Positions 43,780-52,892 of a stretch of 64,000 nt of DNA are shown in pieces. The DNA comes from an uncultured Candidatus Poseidoniales archaeon (GTDB taxonomy: Archaea > Thermoplasmatota > Poseidoniia > Poseidoniales > Thalassarchaeaceae). The stretch lies in NCBI GenBank assembly GCA_905182515.1, contig CAJJBW010000008.1, positions 108,495 to 172,494 on the forward strand, in the 5' to 3' direction. A program made the translations under genes and the position numbers. The notes under the pieces were generated by a model, which saw only the letters and a program-made list of their open reading frames with translations, was not told the DNA's origin and made no database searches. Numbering within the stretch: the first letter of the stretch is position 1; each line of letters begins with the position of its first letter.

Positions 43780-45975
43780 ATGTCAGATGCTCGTTCTCTA
43801 CTCATTTTATATGGTTCGCAGTCGGGCAATTCAGAAGAAGTAGCAATTGAGGCTGGCAAAGAATCATCAAAATATAATCTTCATGCAACAGTTAAGGCGA
43901 TGGATGAAGTTTCAGTATCAGATATAGTTGGAAATACTAGAATTATGATATGTTGTAGTACTTGGGGTGATGGAGAGCAACCAGATAACGCAGAAGAATT
44001 TTGGGAAGTTGTAAATTCTGGTGACATACCTAATTTATCTACTGTCAATTTTTCTGTACTAGCATTAGGAGACTCTTCTTATGATTTATTTTGCGAATCA
44101 GGAAAAGAATGGGATAATTGGTTCGAATCCAAGGGTGCTAACCGAATTCACCCCAGAGTAGATTGCGATGTTGACTTCGAAGAACCCGCCAAAATTTGGA
44201 TGGATGCCACTCTCGAACTATTGGGGATTGTAGAAGTAGAATCTCCAATGATGGTCAAAACAGTTAGTGATTCAAAATTAGAAAATCAAGACACTACTAT
44301 TGAAGAATCTTCTGACAATAATGTTATATCTTATTCCAATGAAGTAAGTATCGAAAAATTTCTGGAATCTGGAGATAGAAATCTTAGCATTCTTTTTGGT
44401 TCTCAATCAGGTAATTCTGAAGAATTAGCTGCAAAGATAGCAAAGAAATCTTCAAAATATGGGCTCCATGGATCTGTTTTTGATATGGATGGTTTTGACT
44501 TCAATTCACTATCGAATCATAAACGCGTACTAATAATATGTTCAACATGGGGGGAAGGAGAAATGCCGGACAATGCTGAAGAACTTTGGAAAGCAGCGAT
44601 AGAAGGGACAGCCCCAAAACTAAACGGAATCAATTATTCTGTTCTTTCGTTAGGGGATTCTAGTTATGACTTATTTTGCCAATCAGGTAAAGATTGGGAT
44701 CGCAGATTTGAAGAATTAGGTGCAAAACGTTTAGTGAATAGAGTTGATTGCGATGTCGATTATGAATCAATGGCTACTCAATGGTCTTTAGATGCATTAG
44801 CCTCAATGGCAGCCGTTGATGAAACTGGGAATTTTCATGAAGAAAGATTGGAAATGATAAGAAATTTTGCTACTGGTTCAGATGCAGTTGGCGCATCCGG
44901 AGAGGACGGTTTTCATGTGCCTTCACTAATTTCTGTTAATTTGCCAGTTGAAGTAACTATATTTCGATATGATCCAGAAATAAATTCGAGCGGTAAAGAT
45001 ACTTGGTTATGTTCATTGCCTGGGCATATTTCTGTTTTAGAGGTTCTTAGATTGTTAAAAAACACTCATGATGGTAGCCTGACATTCCGAGATGGGCACT
45101 CTAATGATCCTAATACCGCCCTTTCGATAAACGGGCGCTTAATACTGCCAGGGTCACTTCGTCTTGACTCTATTAAATCCAAGGAAGATGGAAAAATCAA
45201 TTTAAGAATTGATCCTTTACCTTGCTTTAGAGTTGTACGGGATTTATTGGTAGATACGTGGCCATTAGAGAGAAATAGGGAGTCTAGTAAGCCGTGGATG
45301 ATTGCTGCAACGAGAGAAGGAAAGAGCACTTCTCAAGGCCCAATAGGTGTAATGACTCAAACATTAGCCACATATTTACATTCAATTAAAGATTATCAAA
45401 GTTCTGTATTACTTCATGCTAGTTCAGATACCACACCATTTTCGGAATCGTATGTCGGGCCTTCACTTATTGTAAGTGCATGGGCAAGAAGAAATGATCC
45501 TAGAATTTCAGATACCAAGAAAAAAGAAATTGATGAATTCATTGGGTCAAATTCCGGAATTAAAGCAGAAACTGATTTTTCATCAATACGACGTCAAGAT
45601 GCAAATAATATTGCAATATCGGGGGCTTTGTTAAATGCCCGAACATCTGCATTGAGCCAATCTTCATTCAATGGCAGACACGGCAAGCACGCATGGTGGT
45701 ATACTTGGTCAATAAAAAGTAGTGGAAAAGTAAATGATACTGTTTTGTATAGGCAAGTCTTGGGTCCATTGGGCCTTCTTAGTAATCTTTTTTCTGGAGT
45801 AACTGCTAGAATGCTTTTTGGTTTTACTCGCACGGGTGGAAATATGGTGAATGATGGCTTAGGGATGGTGCTTCCTCCTGCGGGAATAGGAAAAATGCCT
45901 AGGCAATTTAATTCATCAGTAAATAATCATCATGAAGTTATTGCAATTTTTAATGAGCTGGATGGTAGATTTTAA
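43780..45975 (+). CDS. Tandem flavodoxin fused to SdhB-like module lacking all Fe-S cysteines
   Basis: Residues 7-150 and 202-345 are two CysJ/P450-reductase-type flavodoxin domains. Each has an intact FMN phosphate loop (GSQSGNSEE), STWGxGExPDNAEE and GDSSYDLFC. Residues about 390-731 follow the order of succinate dehydrogenase iron-sulfur subunit SdhB: VEVTIFRYDPE, ALSINGRLILPG, IDPLPCFRVVRDLLVD and YVGPSLIVSAWARRNDPR. The 2Fe-2S loop, normally FRxSCRxGxCGSC, reads FRDGHSNDPNTA, and the CxxCxxCxxxCP stretch reads SSVLLHASSDTTP. Only C411 and C482 remain, in no cluster pattern. The next gene, an SdhE-like protein, starts on the last base of this one (TAATG). The flavins could replace clusters as electron carriers; this is inference. 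Confidence 0.75.
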   Translation: MSDARSLLILYGSQSGNSEEVAIEAGKESSKYNLHATVKAMDEVSVSDIVGNTRIMICCSTWGDGEQPDNAEEFWEVVNSGDIPNLSTVNFSVLALGDSSYDLFCESGKEWDNWFESKGANRIHPRVDCDVDFEEPAKIWMDATLELLGIVEVESPMMVKTVSDSKLENQDTTIEESSDNNVISYSNEVSIEKFLESGDRNLSILFGSQSGNSEELAAKIAKKSSKYGLHGSVFDMDGFDFNSLSNHKRVLIICSTWGEGEMPDNAEELWKAAIEGTAPKLNGINYSVLSLGDSSYDLFCQSGKDWDRRFEELGAKRLVNRVDCDVDYESMATQWSLDALASMAAVDETGNFHEERLEMIRNFATGSDAVGASGEDGFHVPSLISVNLPVEVTIFRYDPEINSSGKDTWLCSLPGHISVLEVLRLLKNTHDGSLTFRDGHSNDPNTALSINGRLILPGSLRLDSIKSKEDGKINLRIDPLPCFRVVRDLLVDTWPLERNRESSKPWMIAATREGKSTSQGPIGVMTQTLATYLHSIKDYQSSVLLHASSDTTPFSESYVGPSLIVSAWARRNDPRISDTKKKEIDEFIGSNSGIKAETDFSSIRRQDANNIAISGALLNARTSALSQSSFNGRHGKHAWWYTWSIKSSGKVNDTVLYRQVLGPLGLLSNLFSGVTARMLFGFTRTGGNMVNDGLGMVLPPAGIGKMPRQFNSSVNNHHEVIAIFNELDGRF

Positions 45976-46835
45976 TGCCGTTAAAATATGCATACCATCC
46001 TGGAAATGTCTCTCATAGTAGCGCCCCTGAAGTAAAAGATACAATGTTCCCTATAGCAAAAACATTAGGTATTGATTTAACTATTATGGAGGGTGCAACC
46101 AGCTGTGGTGCTGGAATTATCCGCCAAGTCAACAATCGATTGCAACTCACTCTTAATGCACGTACATTTGCAATGGCTGAATCATTGGGATTAGATATTC
46201 TTACGCCATGTGCTGCAACAGCTGGAAACTTAAATGAAGATTTACAAACACTCCTCAAAGACAGCATCTTACTCGCTGAAATAAACTCAATATTAGCCAA
46301 AACATGCGGCCTAGAATTCAAGGGGGGCGTTAAAGTGCACCATTTACTACATGTTTTAGTCGAGGAGGTCGGTTTAGATAAAATAGAATCTAAAGTAAAG
46401 AATCCCTTAAATTTTAAGATTGCTGGTTATTATGGTCCAAATATGCAACAATCAGGGATGTGTGGTGAGGATGATGCTTTTGATCCATCATATTTGGAGG
46501 ATTTAATCCAAGCAATAGGGGGTAATGCAGTTTCATGGGATAGCCGTACTCAGAGCGTAGGTACCCCTGGTTTACTTTCGGAAGAGCCAACTGTCTTACG
46601 TCAATCAGCCAATGTAATATTAGATGCTAAAGACGAAGGCGCCGAAATAATAGTTAGCGCTTGTAACTTGTCTCATACTATTTTAGATGTTTATCAAGGC
46701 AAAGCATCCAGATTCTCTGAAAGACCAATTAATATTCCAATAATCCACATGACAGAAATGATTGATTTTGCTTTTGGGCACCATAACACGAGGCTGGCCC
46801 AATTACGTACTAGAATAGCCGTAATAGGTAATTAA
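45975..46835 (+). CDS. SdhE/HdrB-like CCG-domain protein with most cluster cysteines lost
   Basis: The protein of 286 residues follows the two-repeat layout of SdhE and HdrB: YAYHPGNVSHSSAPEV, LGIDLTIMEGATSCGA and ILTPCAATAGNL in repeat one; GYYGPNM, SWDSRTQSVGTPG and IIVSACNLSHTILDVYQ in repeat two. Family members have YPGC, CCGA and CxxC in repeat one and YYGC, CCGA and CPLC in repeat two. Here only C44, C79 and C230 of those positions survive; C111 and C163 lie elsewhere. A normal noncubane 4Fe-4S cluster seems impossible. The gene is translationally coupled to the flavodoxin-SdhB-like fusion, so the two products probably form one complex, perhaps with a flavoprotein dehydrogenase encoded elsewhere. 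Confidence 0.72.
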   Translation: MPLKYAYHPGNVSHSSAPEVKDTMFPIAKTLGIDLTIMEGATSCGAGIIRQVNNRLQLTLNARTFAMAESLGLDILTPCAATAGNLNEDLQTLLKDSILLAEINSILAKTCGLEFKGGVKVHHLLHVLVEEVGLDKIESKVKNPLNFKIAGYYGPNMQQSGMCGEDDAFDPSYLEDLIQAIGGNAVSWDSRTQSVGTPGLLSEEPTVLRQSANVILDAKDEGAEIIVSACNLSHTILDVYQGKASRFSERPINIPIIHMTEMIDFAFGHHNTRLAQLRTRIAVIGN

Positions 46836-46836
46836 T

Positions 46837-48570
46837 TTAATTGAAATCATCTAATCCCTTCTGCCCACTAGATTTGAAATTCAATTTTTCCCTATGATTA
46901 TTAATTTTAATCTCAGATTTAGTATTATCATACTTAGAAACCTTAGGCGCTTTATCATCTCGTTCTTGTAATACAAAATCTGCTGCAGAAATTATTCTTT
47001 TATCAGCATGAACATAAAAGTTGTCCAAATTGGCTATATCAGTATTTTTTGAAAGAGGTAAATTTCTTTTCACTCTTTGAACCGCTCTTTGCATATTAAT
47101 TTCTCTTTTTCTGGCAGATAAACTAGCTCCCTCGTCTCTGGTTCCTTCTGCAACTAAAACTATGACTTCTCCTTCTCGATGCCTTCCAGTCCTACCTCTC
47201 CTTTGTATTGTTCTAGTTTCACTAGAAACTGGTTCATAAAAAATTACTAAATCGGCACTTGGAATATCTAATCCCTCCTCGCCAACAGATGTTGAAAGTA
47301 GAACATTCGCTATTCCACTCTTGAATTCTTCTAATCTTTCGATTTGCTCTTTAGGCTTCAAACCCTCTTCTCCTACTCTTTTAGATTGTCCAATGAATTG
47401 CACAGGCCTAGATTCTTTTAAATTGCCTAAGGCTTTTTGCAATACGTTTATGGTATCTCTATATGTTGCAAATATTATAATTTTACTGGCCAAATCCCTT
47501 CGTAATCTTTCTCTTACTAACCTTCTAACTGCGGTAATTTTTGAATGAATTTCATCATTTTTATTAATTAATTTAATTAAATTTTGGATTCTCAAATCAC
47601 GAATAAATGTTCTAACAGATTTAGTAGTATTGTCTAAAGACATCCTATTAAGAAACTCGCCTGAAGCAGCAGTACCTTGGCACAATAAATGATTAATTAA
47701 GTGGTGCAAACGCATCGCAATTGCAATTTGAGACACAGACGAATAAGCCACTTTGTCCCCTTTCCTTATTGCAGATTGTGCTCTTTCCATAGCATTCAAT
47801 AGCCCAATTTGATTCACCGCCCCTGGCATTACGTACCTCCCTCTTCTTCGCTCTTGGTCAACAATTCCCTGTTGCCAAATTTTTAATGGCTCGGCCATTT
47901 TATGTATTTCTTCAGGAACTACAACTTTAATTTCTTGAATTTCTAGATTTGACAAATACTCAGATATTAAAGGATCATCTGAAGTTTTAATATGTATCTT
48001 ATTTATTTTAAGGCGCATACAAATCTCTTCAACTTTAGATATCTTATGGCCGGGACTGGCAGTCATTGCTAGGATCAATGCCTCATTGGCTTGATAATTA
48101 TACATCTCTCCTACTTCTGCCATGGCGTGGTCACCAGTTGAATGATGGGCTTCATCAAAAATTGCCAATGAACATTTCGAGAGATTTAAAATTCCATTTT
48201 TTATATCATTCCTAACTACTTGAGGGGTCGCAATTATTACTCTTGAAGATTGCCACATGTCATTTCTTTTTTTTGAGGAATTCTGTCCAGTAATTGAAAT
48301 TGGATTAAAGTCACTAACCTTTAAAATTTTTATCATATCTTTTAGGTGTTGGTCAACAAGCGCAACAGTTGGAGCGATCATCAAAATCCAACAATCCTTT
48401 TCAATTAATTTTTCAGCTACTGACATCCATGCTACTGCAGTTTTTCCAGCTGCAGTTGGTAAAATAAGTAACATTGAATTTGATAGTACTTCGGCCACAG
48501 CTTCTAGTTGATAACCACGTGCCTCAACAACTTTAGAAACTAAATTAACATGGCTTACCATGGGCAGCAT
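46837..48570 (-). CDS. Hef-like superfamily 2 helicase, nuclease-less, with C-terminal PIP box
   Basis: The helicase core of archaeal Hef/FANCM is clear: YQLEAVAEVL (Q-like motif), LPTAAGKTAVAW (Walker A), IFDEAHHS (motif II), LAMTASPG (motif III), STSVGEEGLDIPSADLVIFYEP (motifs IV-V region) and QRRGRTGRHREG (motif VI). It lacks the XPF nuclease and helix-hairpin-helix domains that follow in euryarchaeal Hef, and is 577 residues long. The last eight residues, QKGLDDFN, fit an archaeal PCNA-interacting box (QxxLxxF), so it may act at replication forks bound to the sliding clamp. The gene is convergent with the SdhE-like gene, one base apart. The first Met (48570) or Met4 could be the start. 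Confidence 0.85.
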   Translation of the reverse strand: MLPMVSHVNLVSKVVEARGYQLEAVAEVLSNSMLLILPTAAGKTAVAWMSVAEKLIEKDCWILMIAPTVALVDQHLKDMIKILKVSDFNPISITGQNSSKKRNDMWQSSRVIIATPQVVRNDIKNGILNLSKCSLAIFDEAHHSTGDHAMAEVGEMYNYQANEALILAMTASPGHKISKVEEICMRLKINKIHIKTSDDPLISEYLSNLEIQEIKVVVPEEIHKMAEPLKIWQQGIVDQERRRGRYVMPGAVNQIGLLNAMERAQSAIRKGDKVAYSSVSQIAIAMRLHHLINHLLCQGTAASGEFLNRMSLDNTTKSVRTFIRDLRIQNLIKLINKNDEIHSKITAVRRLVRERLRRDLASKIIIFATYRDTINVLQKALGNLKESRPVQFIGQSKRVGEEGLKPKEQIERLEEFKSGIANVLLSTSVGEEGLDIPSADLVIFYEPVSSETRTIQRRGRTGRHREGEVIVLVAEGTRDEGASLSARKREINMQRAVQRVKRNLPLSKNTDIANLDNFYVHADKRIISAADFVLQERDDKAPKVSKYDNTKSEIKINNHREKLNFKSSGQKGLDDFN

Positions 48571-48852
48571 GATTTAGGCTCTAACGGACATGGTTCAAAA
48601 TGGTTGACACATTATTCTTACTAATCATCCCATTGAGAAGAATGCTGACATCCCGATTCGTTCAAATAGGGTATGTTAGTCGGAAGGCCGCTTACAACGT
48701 GAGATACCAGACACCCAGGGCTCTGTTTAACAACCCAATTGTTGGTTTTACAATCGTAAAATCAATATCGGTGTCACGGTGCCTCCTTATCGTTTTGAGC
48801 CCAGTTAGGCCCTTAGCGGCATAATTGGTTTAAAAAATAGGAGAAATGCAAT
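48571..48852 (+). other. Spacer and leader of the ribosomal super-operon, hairpin-rich
   Basis: No convincing gene is seen in this 282-base spacer. It contains several short inverted repeats: TTTTAC/GTAAAA (48746-48761), GGGCTC (48718-48723) with GAGCCC (48797-48802), and a weaker CCAA/TTGG. The enclosed region could fold as one structured element of about 85 bases, either an operon leader for feedback by uL4 or a small RNA. An AGGAGA ribosome site (48839-48844) precedes the uL3 ATG by eight bases. Both the RNA and the feedback role are guesses. Confidence 0.35.
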
Positions 48853-49932
48853 ATGGCAGATAAGAGTAAACCGCGCAGAGGTAGTATGGGCTATAGCCCT
48901 AGGAAGCGTGCTGTTCGTCAATTCGCTCGTATTTCATCATGGCCAGAACAAGAATCATCTGAAGTTAGAATTCAGGGATTTTCCGGCTGGAAAGCAGGTA
49001 TGACTCACATCCTAATGAGGGATAACAATCCTAATTCTACTTCAGCAGGACAAGAAATTAGGAAAGCTGTCACAGTAGTGGAAGCCCCACCTATGAAAGT
49101 ATTGGCAGTTAGAGGATACCGCAATACTCCCTATGGGATGCAAACAGCAGGAGAAGTTTGGGCAGATCCATCAGACTCTGGGCCAGAAGGATTAATGCCT
49201 CGATTAGCAAACGATACTAAAGGCAAGAGAGATGCCGAAGATGGTAAGAAGCCAGAAAAAAGAGCTGGACGCATACCAATAAGAAATGGAGAAAATATCG
49301 AAAAATCTTTCGAAGCACTAAAATCTAACAATCTATGTGAAATTAGGTTAATCGTTGCAACTCAGCCAACATTGGTTAAAAGCATACCAACAAAGACTCC
49401 TGAGATAATGGAAGTAGGATTAGTCGGAGGAGATAATTCCGATCGTCTAGATTGGGCAAAAGAAAAACTTGGAGATTTCATTACAGTTGAAGATGTATTT
49501 AATGTAGGTCAAGAAATTGATGTTGTTGGAGTTACTAAAGGAAAAGGATGGCAAGGCTCAATTAAGAGATGGGGGATAAAATTACTAAGTCATAAAAATA
49601 GTAAGCGTAGAAGGCAAGGAGGTAATATGGGAGATTTCGGTACAGCATATGTTCGAAAAACTATCAGACAAGCGGGGCAGGTTGGATATCACAAGAGGAC
49701 CGAATTAAATAAAAGAATTTTAAGAATATCAAATCCTGAAGAATCTGAAATAACCCCTGCAGGCGGATTCTTACATTATGGAGAAGTCAAAAATCACTAC
49801 ATAATATTCCAAGGGAGTCTTCCAGGTCCTGCTAAGAGGATGTTAAGATTTAGAGATCCCATTCGTCCAAAGGATACTAAGTCTGAGGTAGAAATAACCT
49901 ACCTAAGTACTTCGAGCAAACAAGGTGTGTGA
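48853..49932 (+). CDS. rpl3: Ribosomal protein uL3
   Basis: This large-subunit protein close to the peptidyl-transferase centre has 359 residues. It has the archaeal/eukaryotic N-terminus RGSMGYSPRKRA, the WKAGMTHI segment and the conserved VTKGKGWQGSIKRWG, followed by KRRRQGGNMG. It opens the L3-L4-L23-L2 run of the super-operon, with a good AGGAG ribosome site. The stop overlaps the uL4 start. Confidence 0.96.
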   Translation: MADKSKPRRGSMGYSPRKRAVRQFARISSWPEQESSEVRIQGFSGWKAGMTHILMRDNNPNSTSAGQEIRKAVTVVEAPPMKVLAVRGYRNTPYGMQTAGEVWADPSDSGPEGLMPRLANDTKGKRDAEDGKKPEKRAGRIPIRNGENIEKSFEALKSNNLCEIRLIVATQPTLVKSIPTKTPEIMEVGLVGGDNSDRLDWAKEKLGDFITVEDVFNVGQEIDVVGVTKGKGWQGSIKRWGIKLLSHKNSKRRRQGGNMGDFGTAYVRKTIRQAGQVGYHKRTELNKRILRISNPEESEITPAGGFLHYGEVKNHYIIFQGSLPGPAKRMLRFRDPIRPKDTKSEVEITYLSTSSKQGV

Positions 49933-50816
49933 TTATTTTGAAGATTAAAACATACAATTTAGTAAACTCAGTAGTTCAAGAAGAGTTAGACGCAGGATTA
50001 TTGGCAGAAACTTACGATATATCTACTGAAGATGGTAAGAATATATCACTCCCTGAAGTTTTTGAATCAGAAATACGTCACGATTTAGTAATTTCAGCAG
50101 TTCATGCATCCAGGGCTAATAGAAGACAGCCATATGGGCACCGTGAACATGGCGGAAAGCGTGCACCACAACCAGGAATGAAGCATTCTGTGGAATGGTG
50201 GGGCAAAGGAAGAGGAGTATCTAGAATTATGAGAAAAACAGGTCAAAGGACCGGTGCTCAGAATCCCCACACTCGTGGTGGAAGAAGAGCTCATGGCCCT
50301 ATGGTCGCAAAAGATTGGTCGCAAAAACTTAATTCTAAGCAAAAAACTATAGCAAGGAATTCTGCGATCAGTGCGACTATTGATTCATCTATAGTTTCAT
50401 CTCGTGGGCACCGATTTAACGGTGATTTGAGATTCCCTATTGTTATAGAGAATTATGTTGAATCAAGGAATGGTACAGAAGAGAAATATGATTTGGAATC
50501 CATTCCATTACAATATTCGACTAGAAAATTTCTTGCCATGATGGTGGGCTTAGGTCTTGGCGATGACTTAAATCGCGCTAGAGATGGGAGAAAAATAAGG
50601 GCAGGTAAAGCTACAATGAGAGGGCGAAAATATCGCACTCCAAAAAGTGTTTTATTGGTTGTCTCTAAGAAAGATGGATTACACAAGGCAGCAAAAAATA
50701 TACCTGGTGTAGATGTAGTTTCAGCTAAAGATTTGTGTGCAGAAGATCTTGCACCTGGTGGAGATTTGGGAAGACTTACAGTTTGGACTAGATCTGCAAT
50801 AGAGGCTCTGGAGTGA
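49929..50816 (+). CDS. rpl4: Ribosomal protein uL4
   Basis: At 295 residues this is the archaeal/eukaryotic form of uL4, with RQPYGHREHGGKRAPQPG and TGQRTGAQNPHTRGGRRAH in the long internal loop that lines the exit tunnel, and PFxx-like RKFLAMMVGLG. The frame starts at a GTG that overlaps the uL3 stop; TTG at 49938 is an alternative start. uL4 often represses its own operon, which fits the hairpin-rich leader, though only by analogy. Confidence 0.95.
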   Translation: MIILKIKTYNLVNSVVQEELDAGLLAETYDISTEDGKNISLPEVFESEIRHDLVISAVHASRANRRQPYGHREHGGKRAPQPGMKHSVEWWGKGRGVSRIMRKTGQRTGAQNPHTRGGRRAHGPMVAKDWSQKLNSKQKTIARNSAISATIDSSIVSSRGHRFNGDLRFPIVIENYVESRNGTEEKYDLESIPLQYSTRKFLAMMVGLGLGDDLNRARDGRKIRAGKATMRGRKYRTPKSVLLVVSKKDGLHKAAKNIPGVDVVSAKDLCAEDLAPGGDLGRLTVWTRSAIEALE

Positions 50817-50821
50817 TTTTA

Positions 50822-51112
50822 ATGGTGGATCCGTATAGTATAATTTTAATGCCTTGGATTACGGAGAAAACTCTGGAGGCTAGGAGAGTCGCAGATTTCG
50901 ATGGTAGTTATCGTGAAAATAACAACAGAATAGAATTCATAGTACGTAGGGAGGCCACTAAGCCACAAATACGTTCAGCAGTTGAAAAATTATTAGATGT
51001 CAAAGTTGACAAAGTTAATACTAAAATTACTCGTTCCGGAAAGCATGCTAGCATACGTCTTGCTGATGGTTACGATGCAGAAGAGGCAGCGCTTAAGTTG
51101 GGCGCATTCTAA
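50822..51112 (+). CDS. rpl23: Ribosomal protein uL23
   Basis: The protein of 96 residues sits at the tunnel exit, where SRP docks. It carries ILMPWITEKTLEARR and the basic VDKVNTKITRSGKHA, typical of uL23. The ATG at 50822 is preferred over the overlapping upstream GTG (50813). It is placed between uL4 and uL2 as in all archaea. Confidence 0.94.
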   Translation: MVDPYSIILMPWITEKTLEARRVADFDGSYRENNNRIEFIVRREATKPQIRSAVEKLLDVKVDKVNTKITRSGKHASIRLADGYDAEEAALKLGAF

Positions 51113-51126
51113 AATGAGGTGATATT

Positions 51127-51840
51127 ATGGGTAAGAGAACACGTTCACAACGCCGAGGTTCAAGTCCGAAGAATAAAGTTAATTCTCATCGTTTCCCTGC
51201 GGCAAATAGGCTACCACGTAAGACAGATGAGGTCGCAGAAATCATAGACTTAATTCACAGCCCAGCACATACCGCTCCACTAGCAAAATTAAAATTCCAA
51301 GATGGTACTGTCGGTCATTTTGCAGCCCCTGAAGGAACTTCAGTAGGGCAAAATATAGCATTTGGAGAAAATGTATCTTTAAGACCAGGAAATGTTACGA
51401 CGCTTGATCGAATTCCAGAAGGAACGCCTGTATGTAATGTAGAATTAAGGCCTGGAGATGGCGGTAAATTTGCACGTTCAGGCGGAAACTCTGCTATTCT
51501 AGAAACACGTATGGAAGAAACTGTAAGAGTACGATTGCCTAGTGGTAGGCTCAAAGAATTACCTTCAAAATGCCGTGCAACAATTGGAATTCTAGGTGGT
51601 CACGGGAGGACTGATAAACCATTAATGAAGGCAGGAGCCGCTCATCACAGGGCAAAAGCTCGTGGTAAATTGTATCCTACAGTAAGTGGAGTAGCAATGA
51701 ATCCAGTAGATCATCCTCATGGTGGAGGAAACCATCAGGCTGTCCATGGTCCTAACTCTGTGAGTAGAAATTCACCACCTGGTCAGAAAGTCGGAAATAT
51801 CGCCCCTAGCAGAACTGGTAGAGGAAGAAGAAAGGAGTAG
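51127..51840 (+). CDS. rpl2: Ribosomal protein uL2
   Basis: Length 237. The conserved C-terminus MNPVDHPHGGGNHQAVHG, then RTGRGRRKE, is the universal uL2 mark near the peptidyl-transferase centre. The N-terminus GKRTRSQRRGSS is basic and archaeal in type. A GAGGTGAT ribosome site precedes the ATG. Confidence 0.96.
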   Translation: MGKRTRSQRRGSSPKNKVNSHRFPAANRLPRKTDEVAEIIDLIHSPAHTAPLAKLKFQDGTVGHFAAPEGTSVGQNIAFGENVSLRPGNVTTLDRIPEGTPVCNVELRPGDGGKFARSGGNSAILETRMEETVRVRLPSGRLKELPSKCRATIGILGGHGRTDKPLMKAGAAHHRAKARGKLYPTVSGVAMNPVDHPHGGGNHQAVHGPNSVSRNSPPGQKVGNIAPSRTGRGRRKE

Positions 51841-51848
51841 TGTAAAAT

Positions 51849-52349
51849 ATGGCCCGTAAATCCAAAAAAATGTTCCGTTCCCCTAAACTTGCTCGCCGAC
51901 AGGCTAGAAAGCGAAGATCTAAAATCAGTGAACGTAGGAAAAAAGAATTCCTATGGCGTGGTTACACATTAATCGAGTTATTGGCAATGCCATTATATCC
52001 TCCGGAAGATGATCAAGAATCACCTTGTATAGCTACATTAATGCCTTCAAGGGCAAAAAGATCTCTAGCTAGAGGACTTAGCCCAGAATGTGAAAAACTA
52101 CTTTTAAAAATACGAGAAAACGAAGGAGATAAAATCGTTAAAACACACTGCAGAGGGATGTATGTTTTACCTGAGATGGTTGGAACTAATATGGGGATAC
52201 ACAACGGAAAAACCTTTGTCAACGTGGAAATTATTCCAGAAATGATAGGGCACGCATTAGGTGAATTTGCAAGAACTAGAACTTCTGTTACACATACAGG
52301 CCCGGGTGTTGGTGCTACCCGTTCTTCACAGCACGTTTCATTAAAGTGA
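51849..52349 (+). CDS. rps19: Ribosomal protein uS19
   Basis: With 166 residues it is somewhat longer than most archaeal uS19 because of a basic N-terminal extension ([16 protein letters not shown]). The core [21 protein letters not shown] and the end [13 protein letters not shown] are typical of this small-subunit head protein. It lies eight bases after uL2. Confidence 0.94.
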   Translation: MARKSKKMFRSPKLARRQARKRRSKISERRKKEFLWRGYTLIELLAMPLYPPEDDQESPCIATLMPSRAKRSLARGLSPECEKLLLKIRENEGDKIVKTHCRGMYVLPEMVGTNMGIHNGKTFVNVEIIPEMIGHALGEFARTRTSVTHTGPGVGATRSSQHVSLK

Positions 52350-52358
52350 GGTAATTAA

Positions 52359-52883
52359 ATGAGTAGAGAAGTAGGTAAATCACAATCTGGATACACTCAA
52401 CTTTTGGAAGGATCGTACCTTTCTACAGCTAGAGCAGTAAATATCAATGCTCATCACAAGCATTGTTATCATATTGCTAAGGCACTAAGAGGGATGAATG
52501 CTGCAGATGCACTCGTTTATCTTGATGATGTAATAAATAAAAAGAAAGCTATACCCTACACAAGACGATCTAGAAAAGGAAGAGGAGGTAATACCATGGC
52601 AGGGCACAGGAAAGGAAAAGTTGGGCCAGGGGCATATCCAAATAAAGCATCTAAGGAATTTGTTAAGTTGATATCTAGTGCTATGGATAATGCTCGCCAA
52701 AGATATGATACAATTGAACCAGATGACATGGTTATAACTCATATAGCAGCTCACAGAGGGCAAATCGCTACTAATTGGATACCTAGAGCCCAAGGTAGGG
52801 CTACTCCTAGTAATCACTATCAAATAAATCTTGAGATATTCTTAGAATTCTTTGGTGATGATGAAGAAGAGGAAGACTTCTGA
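52359..52883 (+). CDS. rpl22: Ribosomal protein uL22
   Basis: Length 174. It has RAVNINAHHKHCYHIAKALRG, ADALVYLDDVI, and the basic hairpin KKAIPYTRRSRKGRG that reaches into the exit tunnel, then IAAHRGQIATNW. The C-terminus is acidic (DDEEEEDF), a common feature in high-salt or marine Thermoplasmata. An archaeal-type longer form. Confidence 0.94.
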   Translation: MSREVGKSQSGYTQLLEGSYLSTARAVNINAHHKHCYHIAKALRGMNAADALVYLDDVINKKKAIPYTRRSRKGRGGNTMAGHRKGKVGPGAYPNKASKEFVKLISSAMDNARQRYDTIEPDDMVITHIAAHRGQIATNWIPRAQGRATPSNHYQINLEIFLEFFGDDEEEEDF

Positions 52884-52892
52884 GGTGAAATT

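Noticed and set aside
48600..48824. Open frame of 74 codons before uL3
   Set aside because: No ribosome site, no family resemblance, and the region has inverted repeats typical of a leader or RNA.
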